From Pacificimonas sp963710205 (GTDB taxonomy: Bacteria > Pseudomonadota > Alphaproteobacteria > Sphingomonadales > Sphingomonadaceae): a stretch of DNA of 64,000 nucleotides. Positions 8,886 through 18,013 of this stretch are shown here, piece after piece. The notes beneath the pieces were generated by a model, which was not told where the DNA came from, did no database searches, and worked only from the letters and a program-made list of their open reading frames with translations. The stretch covers positions 62,001 to 126,000 of the forward strand of contig CAVPZG010000005.1 in NCBI GenBank assembly GCA_963710205.1, given 5' to 3'. The position numbers and the translations under genes are program-made. Numbering within the stretch: the first letter of the stretch is position 1; each line of letters begins with the position of its first letter.

Positions 8886-11162
8886 ATGAATGCTCCGGCG
8901 CAGATTTCGGCGGGTGCGGCGGCGCGGGACATCCTGCGGCGGCTGCACGAAGTCATGGCGAGCCGCGCGAACGCGCAGGCTAAGCTCAACCGCGTTGTCA
9001 AGATCATCGCCAAATCGCTGTCCAGCGAGGTCTGCTCCATCTACCTCCTGAGGGATGGCGTGCTGGAACTGTTCGCCACGCAGGGCCTTGCGCAGTCCGC
9101 CGTGCATGTGACCCGCCTCGCCATCGGCGAGGGGCTGGTTGGCCAGATCGCGCTGCACAAGGAACCGCTCAACCTCGCCGAGGCGGCGGAACATCCGGAA
9201 TTCGCGTATAAACCGGAAACCGGCGAGGAAATCTATCACAGCTTTGCCGGGGTGCCGATCATCCGGCAGGAAAATGCCGTCGGTGTCCTTGGTGTTCAGC
9301 ATAGCGACCCGCGCGATTATGAGGATATCGAGATCGAGGCGCTGCAGACCGTCGCCATGGTCCTGGCGGAGCTGATCTCGGCGGCTGGTCTGATCGACGC
9401 CGGTAGCATGACAGCGGTGCGCGCGCACGAGGGGCCGCTAAGGCTGGAGGGGCTGAAGCTGGTCGAGGGCGTGGGCCGGGGGCGGGCCGTCTTCCATCAG
9501 CCGCGTGTCGTTATCGAACACACGGTCGCGGACGATGTCGAGGTCGAGAAGGAGCGGATCCGCAAGGCTTTCGAAGCCATGCGTACGCAAATCGACGGCA
9601 TGATGGGCAAGGCGGAATTTGCAGCGCCCGGCGACCATGACGACATCCTCGAAACCTACAAGATGTTCGCCTATGACGAGGGCTGGATCCGCCGCATCAC
9701 AGAGGCGATCGAAAGCGGCCTGACGGCAGAGGCGGGCATCGAGCGTGTGGCGCAGAAAACCCGCGCACGCCTAAGGAAGGCCAAGGATCCCTTCTTCGCC
9801 GAACGACTGCATGATCTCGATGACCTGTCGAACCGTCTGCTGCGTATCGTCTCCGGTCAGATGGGGACGGCGGCGCAGATGGGCATCCGGCGCGACACGA
9901 TCCTGCTGGCGCGAAATCTCGGCCCCGCCGAGTTGCTGGAATATGACAAGAGATACCTGAAGGGTGTCGTCCTGGAAGAAGGCAGCCTGACCGCGCATGT
10001 CATCATCATCGCGCGGGCGATGGGCGTGCCCGTCCTGGGGCAGGTGAAGGATATTCGCGCTCAGATTGCCGAGGGCGACCCCTTGCTGATGGACGTCACG
10101 CGCGGCGCGCTGTTCGTGCGTCCGCCCGATGCTGTCGTGGACCAGTTCACCGAGCAGGTGGCGCTGAGGGCCAAGCGGCAGGCGGAATATGCCAAGCTGC
10201 GCGACAAGCCCGCCGTGACGACGGACGATATAGTGGTCAAGCTGCTGATGAATGCGGGCCTCCGGTCCGACATTCCCAATCTGGAAGAGACGGGCGCGGA
10301 CGGCATCGGTCTGTTCCGCACGGAGTTCCAGTTTCTGGTTTCTGCCACGCTGCCGCGCCGGGAACGGCAGACGCAGCTTTATCAGGCAGTCCTGGAAGCC
10401 GCGGGTGAGAAGCCGGTCACGTTTCGCACCGTCGATATCGGCGGCGACAAGGCCGTGCCCTACATGGGCGACATGGCGAAGGAGGAAAATCCCGCCATGG
10501 GCTATCGGGCATTACGCCTGGCGCTTGACCGCAAGGGACTCATGAAGGCGCAGGCACGCGCCTTGCTGGAGGCGTCGGCGGGCCGCACGTTGCGCGTGAT
10601 GTTTCCCATGGTTTCAGAACCCTGGGAATTCGCGCAGGCCAAGGCGATTGTCATGGAGCAGCTGGCGGCGCAGATGGCGCGCGGCAAAAAGCTGCCGACC
10701 GAGCTGAAATTCGGTGCGATGCTGGAGGTTCCCGCGCTGGGCGAAATGCTGGATATCTTCCTGCCGCAGGTGGATTTCCTCTCCATCGGCACAAATGATC
10801 TGGTACAGTTCCTGTTTGCGGCCGATCGCTCGCACCCTGTTCTGGCGGAACGGTATGACTGGTTGTCGCCCGCGGTTCTTCGCTTCCTGAAGCGTGTTGT
10901 CGATCAGGCAGACGATGCGGGCAAACCGGTGACGGTGTGCGGCGAAATGGGCGGGCGTCCGATCGCCGCGATGGCGCTGGTGGCGCTCGGTTACCGGCGG
11001 CTGTCCATCACGCCAGCCGGTATCGGCCCCGTGAAGGCCATGCTCCGCTCACTGGAATTAAAGCCGCTGGCGGGTGAGATGCGCCGCTGGCTGAAGGAAG
11101 GCCGCGACATCCGCTCCGAACTGATCCGCTGGGCAGACAAGCATAGCGTCAAGCTAGGCTAG
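8886..11162 (+). CDS. ptsP: Phosphoenolpyruvate-protein phosphotransferase, nitrogen PTS enzyme I
   Basis: A 758-residue EI-Ntr that takes phosphate from PEP and passes it to NPr, starting the regulatory nitrogen PTS. An N-terminal GAF domain (about residues 20-165, sensing small ligands such as glutamine in studied homologues) precedes the EI part. The phosphorylated histidine is His371 in GSLTAHVIIIARAMG. The PEP-binding C-terminal barrel carries GTNDLVQFLFAADR and the catalytic Cys685 in TVCGEMGG. The length fits the family. In many alphaproteobacteria ptsP lies directly next to lysC; here three genes separate them. The partners ptsN and ptsO are not in the window. Confidence 0.96.
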   Translation: MNAPAQISAGAAARDILRRLHEVMASRANAQAKLNRVVKIIAKSLSSEVCSIYLLRDGVLELFATQGLAQSAVHVTRLAIGEGLVGQIALHKEPLNLAEAAEHPEFAYKPETGEEIYHSFAGVPIIRQENAVGVLGVQHSDPRDYEDIEIEALQTVAMVLAELISAAGLIDAGSMTAVRAHEGPLRLEGLKLVEGVGRGRAVFHQPRVVIEHTVADDVEVEKERIRKAFEAMRTQIDGMMGKAEFAAPGDHDDILETYKMFAYDEGWIRRITEAIESGLTAEAGIERVAQKTRARLRKAKDPFFAERLHDLDDLSNRLLRIVSGQMGTAAQMGIRRDTILLARNLGPAELLEYDKRYLKGVVLEEGSLTAHVIIIARAMGVPVLGQVKDIRAQIAEGDPLLMDVTRGALFVRPPDAVVDQFTEQVALRAKRQAEYAKLRDKPAVTTDDIVVKLLMNAGLRSDIPNLEETGADGIGLFRTEFQFLVSATLPRRERQTQLYQAVLEAAGEKPVTFRTVDIGGDKAVPYMGDMAKEENPAMGYRALRLALDRKGLMKAQARALLEASAGRTLRVMFPMVSEPWEFAQAKAIVMEQLAAQMARGKKLPTELKFGAMLEVPALGEMLDIFLPQVDFLSIGTNDLVQFLFAADRSHPVLAERYDWLSPAVLRFLKRVVDQADDAGKPVTVCGEMGGRPIAAMALVALGYRRLSITPAGIGPVKAMLRSLELKPLAGEMRRWLKEGRDIRSELIRWADKHSVKLG

Positions 11163-11895
11163 CGCCCACGCGGTGGACTTAGCGTTGGGGAACATCCTCT
11201 TCTGACCCGATTGTGGTCGCTCCCGTATCCGGCAAAAAAGAGCGTGAAATGGAAGAGATAGAACCCTGAGTAGCGTCTGCATGCTGGCGAGGCCAATCTT
11301 TGCAGGGCTCACGGTCGGCTTGCTAGATGGTTATGTTGCTTTAGAAATAGGCGGCGATTCTGGATCATTCATCTCATAGCGCGTGATTTCTTGCTGAATA
11401 TTCACCAGGAGACTGCAAGTATGTTCGGTACCGTCGCAGTATTTCATGATAACAGTCTTTCGGAGCTCCCGTCGGCCATCATCATGAGCCTGCTGGTGGC
11501 CGGCTTCTGGTCGATCGGGAAAGCGGCGGCGCACGTTGGCTATTACGCTGACCACGCGGAGGGCCTGCATTGATTTATGGCACAATGGCGACGTAGGCGC
11601 AGATCCGTAGATCTAGTCGCAGTCCCGAAATACGATTTCAGGCAATGGGCCGTTCCACTGACCGTGGCACGATAGCAGTTCGGTTCGATCGAGTGTGGTC
11701 GGAACGTTGCCGCCGAGTTAGCCGCGAGCGGCCAATTTGTTCCGACGCCGCATGGTTGACTGATATAGATAAAGGCTGAGCTGTGTTTATGGTCTCGGCT
11801 TGAGAGCAATCAGCGGGGTAGGCTGCACGGTTGGCAGCTATCGTTCGCTAATGTCCGCACACCACCAAATAGCCGCCACTCCAGCGTTACGTGCG
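11163..11895. other. Long gap without a recognisable gene
   Basis: About 730 bases between ptsP and scpB, visibly richer in A and T than the neighbours. I see no tRNA, known RNA motif, insertion sequence or convincing long gene. The only candidates are the short plus-strand frame at 11421-11573 (listed separately) and an overlapping minus-strand frame with weak likeness to a PilZ domain. Around 11830-11890 the text (gttcgctaatgtccgca) is reminiscent of relic sequence found between sphingomonad genes, but that is from memory only. Confidence 0.5.
11421..11573 (+). CDS. Possible 50-residue membrane miniprotein
   Basis: This frame begins MFGTVAVFHDNSLSEL and contains one hydrophobic stretch (AIIMSLLVAGFWSIG) that could span the membrane, ending in a histidine-rich tail. 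An AGGAG lies nine bases before the ATG, which is the main argument that it is translated. An in-frame ATG at 11391 would add ten residues. I recognise no family, and the surrounding gap looks degenerate, so it may be chance. Confidence 0.25.
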   Translation: MFGTVAVFHDNSLSELPSAIIMSLLVAGFWSIGKAAAHVGYYADHAEGLH

Positions 11896-12495
11896 TCAGT
11901 CGTCTTCCAGCGGCAGCGTCGGCGCTTTGCCGCCACCCAATTCTTCTTCCAGCGCGTCCGCGATGGGATCGAGCAGGCCCGCCGCTTTCAGCTCCGCTAT
12001 GCCCGGGAGGTCGCGGCGGCTGGTAAGGCCGAAATGGGTAAGGAAGCCTGCGGTAGTCGCATAGAGAAGCGGGCGTCCCGGCGCCTCCCGCCGACCGGCC
12101 GGGCGGACCCAGCCGAGTTCCATCAGAACGTCGAGCGTGCCCTTTGACAGGGACACGCCGCGAATCTCCTCGACCTGCGCGCGGGTGACGGGCTCGTGAT
12201 AGGCGATGACGGACAGGGTTTCGATGGCGGCGCGGGAGAGTTTGCGCGGGGCGTGGTCCTCGCGCCGCAGGATGTGCGACAGATCGGGCGCGGTCTGGAA
12301 CAGCCATCGCTGTCCCCGCTCGACCAGATTGACGCCGCGCGCTTCGTAGGAGGCGGCCAGCTCCTCTAGCAGCGCCTTCACGGGTGCACCGTCCGGCAGG
12401 TGTGCGCCAATGGCGTCGAGGGTCAGCGGCTCTTCCGCAGCGAACAGCACGGCCTCGACCATGCGAAGTGTTTCCCCGGGCGAATCTTCGCTCAT
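11896..12495 (-). CDS. scpB: Segregation and condensation protein B
   Basis: A 199-residue winged-helix partner of the SMC-ScpA condensin, which compacts and segregates the chromosome. The conserved stretch LSRAAIETLSVIAYHEPVTR is followed by the second winged-helix half with LITHFGLTS-like sequence. The C-terminus is acidic. Its ATG overlaps the scpA stop by four bases (ATGA), so ScpA and ScpB are coupled. In sphingomonads tatA, tatB and tatC commonly follow scpB; none is found downstream here. Confidence 0.93.
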   Translation of the reverse strand: MSEDSPGETLRMVEAVLFAAEEPLTLDAIGAHLPDGAPVKALLEELAASYEARGVNLVERGQRWLFQTAPDLSHILRREDHAPRKLSRAAIETLSVIAYHEPVTRAQVEEIRGVSLSKGTLDVLMELGWVRPAGRREAPGRPLLYATTAGFLTHFGLTSRRDLPGIAELKAAGLLDPIADALEEELGGGKAPTLPLEDD

Positions 12496-13250
12496 GCGCG
12501 TGCCCGGATGCGCAGGGGTTCGTCGGCACTGGGCTGGTCGAGGCTGACCTTTCCGGTGCGCGCCAGTTCAAGCGCGGCGACGAAGCTGGAGGCGATCACC
12601 GAGCGGCGATATTCGGGATCCTGCGTGTCGGGCAGGAAACTCTCCAGCACTGTCCAGTCCACCGCCTTGCCGATCACGTTCTCAAGCCAGCGGATCGCTT
12701 CCTCCAGCGAGAATACCGGGCGGCGGCTGACCGCATAGCTGACGGCCTTGCCGCGACCCGCCAGCGCGCCATAGGCCTGCATCAGGTCATAGAGCGAGCA
12801 TTCCCAGTCGGCGCGCCTGACGCGGCTAAGGCCTTCCGGTGCGCCGCGTGAAAAGACATCCTCGCCCATCAGGTCGCGCGCGAAAAGCCGGGCGCCTGCC
12901 TCGCGCATGGCCTCCAGCCGCTGCAGGCGGAGTTGCAGCCGCAGCGCGAGTTCCTCCGCATCGGGTTCCTCGCTTTCTTCCTTTGGCAGCAGCAGCGCGG
13001 ATTTCAGATAGGCGAGCCATGCGGCCATCACGAGATAGTCGGCGGCGAGTTCCAGACGCAGCTTTTTCGCCTCCGTGATGTAGATCAGATATTGCTCGGT
13101 CAGCTGCAGGATGGAAATCTGCGTCAGGTCGACCTTCTGCCGCCGCGCCAGTTGCAGCAGCAGGTCGAGCGGTCCTTCCCAGCCGTCAATGTCGAGGTTG
13201 AGCTGCTCCTCTCGCGTCGACGGGCGCATGTCGTCGAACAGCATCGTCAT
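12492..13250 (-). CDS. scpA: Segregation and condensation protein A
   Basis: The kleisin subunit (252 residues) that bridges the SMC heads and binds ScpB. The N-terminal family signature WEGPLDLLLQLARRQKVDL is clear, followed by ISILQLTEQYL. Of three close in-frame ATGs (13262, 13250 and 13244) I chose 13250 because it overlaps the nagZ stop codon in the usual ATGA pattern. The C-terminal winged-helix region contains RRSVIASSFVAALELARTG, as expected. Confidence 0.93.
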   Translation of the reverse strand: MTMLFDDMRPSTREEQLNLDIDGWEGPLDLLLQLARRQKVDLTQISILQLTEQYLIYITEAKKLRLELAADYLVMAAWLAYLKSALLLPKEESEEPDAEELALRLQLRLQRLEAMREAGARLFARDLMGEDVFSRGAPEGLSRVRRADWECSLYDLMQAYGALAGRGKAVSYAVSRRPVFSLEEAIRWLENVIGKAVDWTVLESFLPDTQDPEYRRSVIASSFVAALELARTGKVSLDQPSADEPLRIRARA

Positions 13251-14254
13251 GCGTGCACGCATTCGAGGAGCTCGTCGCGGCGCGCGGCGGCATCCTCGAA
13301 AATGGCGGGGTCGGTTTCGGGCCAGTTCATGGCAGCTTCCAGACGGCTGGCAGCGTCTGTCGTCATGTCCGGTGCGGCGCCCGCCAGTGTCTGCGCTTCA
13401 TCGAAATCGCCGGAACAGTGGAGGCAGACATCGCAGCCCGCAGCGAGTGCGGCGTTCATGCGCCCGGCCAGTCCGCCTTCGAGCGCGTCCATGCCAAGGT
13501 CGTCGCACATGAGCAGGCCGTCGAAGCCGATCTGCCCGCGGATGATTTCGTCGATCAGGCGCGAAGAGAGCGAGGCGCAGTGTTCGGGGTCGATGGCGTC
13601 ATATCGAACATGGGCGGTCATTGCCATGGGCGCCGCCGACAGCCGCGCGAAAGGCAGAAAATCGGCCTGCAGCTCTTCGCGGCTGGCGCTCACAACCGGC
13701 AGCGACTCGTGGCTGTCCGCCTCTGCCCGGCCATGGCCGGGGATGTGCTTGACGATCGCGCAGATACCGCTTTCCCTCAAACCGCCCATAAGGGCAGCGC
13801 CCAGCGACGCCACCATGTTCGGGTCGCTGCCAAAGGCGCGGTCGCCGATAATGTCATGCGCGCCGGGTACGGGAACATCGAGCAGAGGCAGGCAATCCAC
13901 GCTGATTCCGGCGGCGCGAAGGTCCTGACCGATGGCGATGCCGTGAAAACGCGCGGCCTCCAGCGCTGTCATGGGGGCCGTGTTCCACGCAGTGCCAAAG
14001 ACGGCGGCGGGTGGATGCTGCCGCCAGTGCGGCGGGGTCAGCCGCTGGACGCGCCCGCCCTCCTGATCGATCAGGATTGGCAAACGGTCGCGGCCAGACA
14101 GGTCGCGAAGATCGTCGGTAAGGGCGCGTACCTGTTCGGGCGTGTCGATGTTGCGCGCGAACAGGATATATCCAGCTGGATCAGTCTCCTTGAAAAGCGC
14201 GCGTTCGTTGGGTGTCGGTTTGAGCCCGCCAAGCCCGACGATGAGAGGTATCAT
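13247..14254 (-). CDS. nagZ: Beta-N-acetylhexosaminidase (GH3)
   Basis: A cytoplasmic muropeptide-recycling enzyme that removes N-acetylglucosamine from 1,6-anhydro-muropeptides. The 335 residues carry the NagZ loop KHIPGHGRAEADSHESLP with the acid/base histidine and the nucleophile region LLMCDDLGMDAL. No signal peptide is seen. It lies between a SPOR-domain gene, 24 bases upstream, and scpA, which overlaps it by four bases; this order is common in sphingomonads. Confidence 0.95.
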   Translation of the reverse strand: MIPLIVGLGGLKPTPNERALFKETDPAGYILFARNIDTPEQVRALTDDLRDLSGRDRLPILIDQEGGRVQRLTPPHWRQHPPAAVFGTAWNTAPMTALEAARFHGIAIGQDLRAAGISVDCLPLLDVPVPGAHDIIGDRAFGSDPNMVASLGAALMGGLRESGICAIVKHIPGHGRAEADSHESLPVVSASREELQADFLPFARLSAAPMAMTAHVRYDAIDPEHCASLSSRLIDEIIRGQIGFDGLLMCDDLGMDALEGGLAGRMNAALAAGCDVCLHCSGDFDEAQTLAGAAPDMTTDAASRLEAAMNWPETDPAIFEDAAARRDELLECVHA

Positions 14255-14278
14255 CGCCCCGGTCTCATCGTCCTGACC

Positions 14279-15085
14279 TCATGGAACGACGCAGCCTTCG
14301 CCCGCCGTTTTCAGCCGCGCGCAGATATCGTTGGCGGCGGCGCGGTCCGACGCCCCTTCGGCGCGCAGGCGGTAGAGCGTCTTGTCGCCGACGGTCACGG
14401 CCTGAACGGATTTCGACAGGGCGGCGACATAGGGATAGCGGCCGGAAATCTTGGCCCATGCCTCGTTCGCGGACGCGGGGGTCGAGAAGGCGCCGAGCTG
14501 TACGGCCGCGCTTCCCGTGACGACAGGGGCTGCGGTCGGTGCGGGCGTAACCGGTGCCTTTGGCTCCGGTTTCGGTTCAGGCTTGGGCTTCGGAGGCGGC
14601 GCGGCTTTCGGCACTTCCGCAGCGTTCGCCTTGGCCTGCGCCGCCTCCGCGATCAGGTCACGGGGAGGGCCGTCGGCATTGCCCGTTCCCACCGGCGGCA
14701 CGACGGGAACGGGAACTTCTGGCAGCCGATCCGTCGCGACCTCGCCGGGCAGGGCATTGCCCTCCGCAACGCTATGCATGGCGAGTTCATCCTCGGCCAG
14801 CGCCATGCCGCCGGGATCGTCCGGTGCGATCCGGTAGGGGCCTTCAGGCGCCTGAACCAGCGGAATGTCGCCGCCCTGCGGAATTTCAATATCGCCGCCG
14901 CCAAACTGGTCGGCGACCCACCAGAGAAGGCCGATCACGACGGCGATCGTGATACCGCCGACAATGATGGCCTTTCTTGTCAGAAAACCGCCGCCATCGG
15001 AATATTCCAGTTCGGCAGGCTCCAGCCAGGGCAGGTCTTCGCCGGGTGTGTCCTCATAGTCGGCGTCGGCGCGCATATTGGCCAT
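14279..15085 (-). CDS. SPOR-domain membrane protein
   Basis: A 268-residue bitopic inner-membrane protein. An acidic cytoplasmic N-terminus (about 37 residues) is followed by one transmembrane segment (AIIVGGITIAVVIGLLWWVA), a long periplasmic linker rich in Pro, Ala and Lys (PKPKPEPKPEPK), and a C-terminal SPOR domain from about residue 190. SPOR domains bind denuded glycan strands at the division site, so a role in septal peptidoglycan or cell separation is likely. It begins three bases after the argS stop, with an AAGG that overlaps it. Confidence 0.9.
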   Translation of the reverse strand: MANMRADADYEDTPGEDLPWLEPAELEYSDGGGFLTRKAIIVGGITIAVVIGLLWWVADQFGGGDIEIPQGGDIPLVQAPEGPYRIAPDDPGGMALAEDELAMHSVAEGNALPGEVATDRLPEVPVPVVPPVGTGNADGPPRDLIAEAAQAKANAAEVPKAAPPPKPKPEPKPEPKAPVTPAPTAAPVVTGSAAVQLGAFSTPASANEAWAKISGRYPYVAALSKSVQAVTVGDKTLYRLRAEGASDRAAANDICARLKTAGEGCVVP

Positions 15086-15088
15086 CCT

Positions 15089-16825
15089 TCACATCTCCTC
15101 GGCAGGGTCGACGCCCATCAGGACGAGGCCGCTGGCGATAACCTGCCCGACCGCGCGGGCAAGTGCCAGCCTTGCCTGTGTCTGTTCAGGCTTCTCGGGC
15201 AGAAAAAAACGAAGCTGCGGGTCGTCATTGCCGCGGTTGTAATTGGCATGGAAAGCTGCTGCCAGATCGCCGAGATAAAAGGCGACGCGGTGCGGTTCGC
15301 GTGCCGTGGCGGCCAGCTGGACGATGCGCGGCCATTGGACCGCCTGCTTCAAGAGCGCCATGTCGGTTTCGTCGAGATGGGCGAGTGTCGATTCTGTCGC
15401 GGGGGCGTCCTCAATCCCCGCATCCGCCGCCTTGCGCCGCATCGACTGAATACGGGCATGGGCATATTGCACATAGAAGACGGGATTGTCCTTCGACTGT
15501 TCGACGACCTTGGCAAAGTCGAAATCGAGCGGCGCGTCGGCGCGGCGCGTCAGCATGATGAAGCGGACGGCATCCTTGCCGACCTCCTCCACGACCTCGG
15601 CAAGAGTGACGAAATTGCCGGAGCGTTTCGACATCTTCACGGGTTCCCCCGCGCGGAACAGGCGCACCATCTGCACAAGGATGACGTCGAGCGGCACTTT
15701 GCCCTCCGTCAGGGCCTCGACGGCGGCCTTGATGCGCTTGACGGTCCCGGCATGGTCCGCGCCCCAGATGTTGATCAGCTCGGCGGCGCTTTGCGACTTC
15801 TGCAGATGATAGGCCGCGTCCGCGCCGAAATAGGTCCAGCTGCCGTCGGACTTTTTCAGCGGGCGGTCGACATCGTCGCCAAAATCGGACGCGCGGAACA
15901 GGGTGAGTTCGACAGGTTCCCAGTCGTCCGGCAGTTCGCCCTTTGGCGGGTCCAGAACGCCCTCATAGACATGACCCTGCGCGCGCAGCTTCGCTTCCGC
16001 GGCATCGACGGCCCCCGCCTGCTGCAAGGCCCATTCCGAGGCGAATATGTCATGATGAATGCCAAGCAGCGCAAGATCGGCGCGGATAAGGTCCATCATC
16101 GCCCCGACGGCGCGTTCGCGGAAGATCAGCAGCCAGTCCTCCTCCGGCGCGGTGACATAACGGTCGCCATATTCGTCCGAGAGGGCCCTGCCGATCGGGA
16201 TCAGATAGTCGCCCGGATAGAGCCCGTCCGGAATATCGCCGATATCCTCACCCAGGGCCTCGCGGTAGCGCAGATGTACGGAGCGGGCGAGCGTATCGAC
16301 CTGTCCGCCCGCATCGTTGACATAGTATTCGCGCGTCACCTCATGTCCGGCGAAGGCGAGCAGACTGGCCATCGCATCGCCAATCACGGCACCCCGGCAA
16401 TGGCCCATATGCATGGGACCCGTGGGATTGGCACTGACATATTCAACATTCACGCGCCTGCCCGCGCCCGCATTGGAGCGCCCGTAATCCCGGCCCGCCG
16501 CATCGATACCCTGCAGTTCCGCAAGCCAGACTGACGGCGCGAGGCGGATGTTGATGAAACCCGGCCCGGCAATTTCCACGCCCTCGACGCCGTCTGTGGC
16601 CATCAGGTGCGGCTTCAGCGCCTCTGCCAGCGCGCGTGGATTGGTTTTCGCAGGCTTCGCCAGCACCATCGCGGCATTGGTGGCAAGATCGCCATGGGCG
16701 GCATCGCGTGGCGGTTCGACGGTCACATTCCCGCGATCGAGGTCGCCAGGCAGGTCGCCCGCCGCCACGACTGCGTCAAGGGCGGTTTGTACGATGCCGA
16801 GATATGTGTCGAACAGGGTGGTCAA
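15089..16825 (-). CDS. argS: Arginyl-tRNA synthetase
   Basis: Charges tRNA-Arg. The 578-residue class I synthetase has the HIGH-like motif MHMGHCRGA within ANPTGPMHMGH and the KMSKR signature KMSKRSGNFV. The DALR anticodon-binding domain follows, ending near the C-terminus. The most likely start is a TTG at 16825 (MTTLFDTYL), since no in-frame ATG is close upstream and the family usually begins this way. The dGTPase-like gene lies 60 bases upstream, and the SPOR gene follows after three bases. Confidence 0.96.
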   Translation of the reverse strand: MTTLFDTYLGIVQTALDAVVAAGDLPGDLDRGNVTVEPPRDAAHGDLATNAAMVLAKPAKTNPRALAEALKPHLMATDGVEGVEIAGPGFINIRLAPSVWLAELQGIDAAGRDYGRSNAGAGRRVNVEYVSANPTGPMHMGHCRGAVIGDAMASLLAFAGHEVTREYYVNDAGGQVDTLARSVHLRYREALGEDIGDIPDGLYPGDYLIPIGRALSDEYGDRYVTAPEEDWLLIFRERAVGAMMDLIRADLALLGIHHDIFASEWALQQAGAVDAAEAKLRAQGHVYEGVLDPPKGELPDDWEPVELTLFRASDFGDDVDRPLKKSDGSWTYFGADAAYHLQKSQSAAELINIWGADHAGTVKRIKAAVEALTEGKVPLDVILVQMVRLFRAGEPVKMSKRSGNFVTLAEVVEEVGKDAVRFIMLTRRADAPLDFDFAKVVEQSKDNPVFYVQYAHARIQSMRRKAADAGIEDAPATESTLAHLDETDMALLKQAVQWPRIVQLAATAREPHRVAFYLGDLAAAFHANYNRGNDDPQLRFFLPEKPEQTQARLALARAVGQVIASGLVLMGVDPAEEM

Positions 16826-16885
16826 GATAGGGCTTTCCAGTTGGTCGGCCCCGCTAATAGAGGCCAGCGCGCGATAGGGAAACCG

Positions 16886-18013
16886 TCAGAGGCCGAGCTG
16901 TCCCTGAAATTTCCGCGCGTAGCGATCGGTCATCCCGGCGATGAAGTCACCGATATGGCGGGCGCGGGCAGGTTCATCGGCCGGCAGGGTCGCCTCCCAG
17001 CTCGCTGGCAGCCGGACCGGGTCGCGGTGCAGGTCGCGGAACAGACCCTTTACAAGTGCTGCGGCCGGGTCGCGCACCTCAAGACTTGATGCATGGTGAT
17101 ACATGTTGGCGTAGAGGAAGCGCTTCATTTCCCGCTCGGCGTCCGCCATGGCTGGCGAGAAGGAAACGATCTGGCGCCCCGCCTCGCGAATGTCGTCCAC
17201 TTTCTGCGGCCCCAATTCCGCTAGTCGCGCGCGCGTTTCCGCGAGCACATTTTCCACCATCAGGCCGATTTGACGGCGCACCATTTCGGCGATCTGCCGG
17301 TCCTGCGGCGCGTCCGGATAACGCGCTCGAATGACGTTCCAGCTCTTGCGGATGAACGGCACGCCAAGGGCCTCGTCCAGGCTGAAGACGCCAGCCCTCA
17401 GGCCGTCGTCGAGGTCGTGATTGTCATAGGCGATGTCGTCCGCAATGGCTGCGACCTGCGCTTCCAGACTGGCGTGGCTCAGAAGGTCGAGGTCATGGGC
17501 GGCATCCACTTCGGCAAGCGCCCAGCCCGGATCGGTGACAGGTCCATTATGCTTGGCGAGGCCCTCCAGTACCTCCCATGACAGATTGAGACCGTCATGG
17601 TCGGCATAGGACTGTTCCAGGCGCGTCAATACCCGAAGGGTGTGACCATTATGATCGAACCCGCCCCAATCGTGCATGGCCGCATCCAGCGCCTGTTCGC
17701 CAACATGACCGAAAGGCGGGTGACCAATATCGTGGGCGAGGCAGAGCGCTTCCGTCAGCCCTTCGTGCAGCCCGAGCGCCTTTGCCAGGACACGCCCGAT
17801 CTGCGCGACTTCCAGGCTGTGTGTCAGGCGGGTGCGGAAATGGTCGCCGTCGGGTGCGACGAAGACCTGCGTCTTATGCTTCAGGCGGCGAAAAGCGGTG
17901 GAATGGACGATGCGGTCGCGGTCCCGGTCGAAGGCATCGCGCAGGGACGAAGGCGCGACCGGATGCACGCGACCGCGGGACTTCGCGGGATCGGAGGCGT
18001 AGGGGGCTGCCAT
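16886..18013 (-). CDS. Deoxyguanosinetriphosphate triphosphohydrolase-like HD protein
   Basis: An HD-superfamily dNTPase (375 residues) that would split dNTPs into the nucleoside and triphosphate. The metal-binding residues lie in RLTHSLEVAQIG, LAHDIGHPPFGH and the later ADDIAYDNHD. The N-terminal RIVHSTAFRRLKHKTQVF is typical of the bacterial type 2 family. The ATG at 18013 overlaps the otsA stop by one base (TGATG), so I preferred it to a codon 36 bases upstream. Confidence 0.93.
   Translation of the reverse strand: MAAPYASDPAKSRGRVHPVAPSSLRDAFDRDRDRIVHSTAFRRLKHKTQVFVAPDGDHFRTRLTHSLEVAQIGRVLAKALGLHEGLTEALCLAHDIGHPPFGHVGEQALDAAMHDWGGFDHNGHTLRVLTRLEQSYADHDGLNLSWEVLEGLAKHNGPVTDPGWALAEVDAAHDLDLLSHASLEAQVAAIADDIAYDNHDLDDGLRAGVFSLDEALGVPFIRKSWNVIRARYPDAPQDRQIAEMVRRQIGLMVENVLAETRARLAELGPQKVDDIREAGRQIVSFSPAMADAEREMKRFLYANMYHHASSLEVRDPAAALVKGLFRDLHRDPVRLPASWEATLPADEPARARHIGDFIAGMTDRYARKFQGQLGL

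Noticed and set aside
11331..11585. Minus-strand frame with weak likeness to a PilZ domain (RRELRKTVIMKYCDGTE)
   Set aside because: Only a short stretch resembles PilZ, the conserved D-S-x-G-G part is missing and there is no good start. It may be a relic, but I could not support a call.
13253..16534. A plus-strand open frame of about 1090 codons
   Set aside because: It lies opposite nagZ, the SPOR gene and argS, all of which have clear family motifs. The frame is the usual long GC-rich shadow and matches nothing I recognise.
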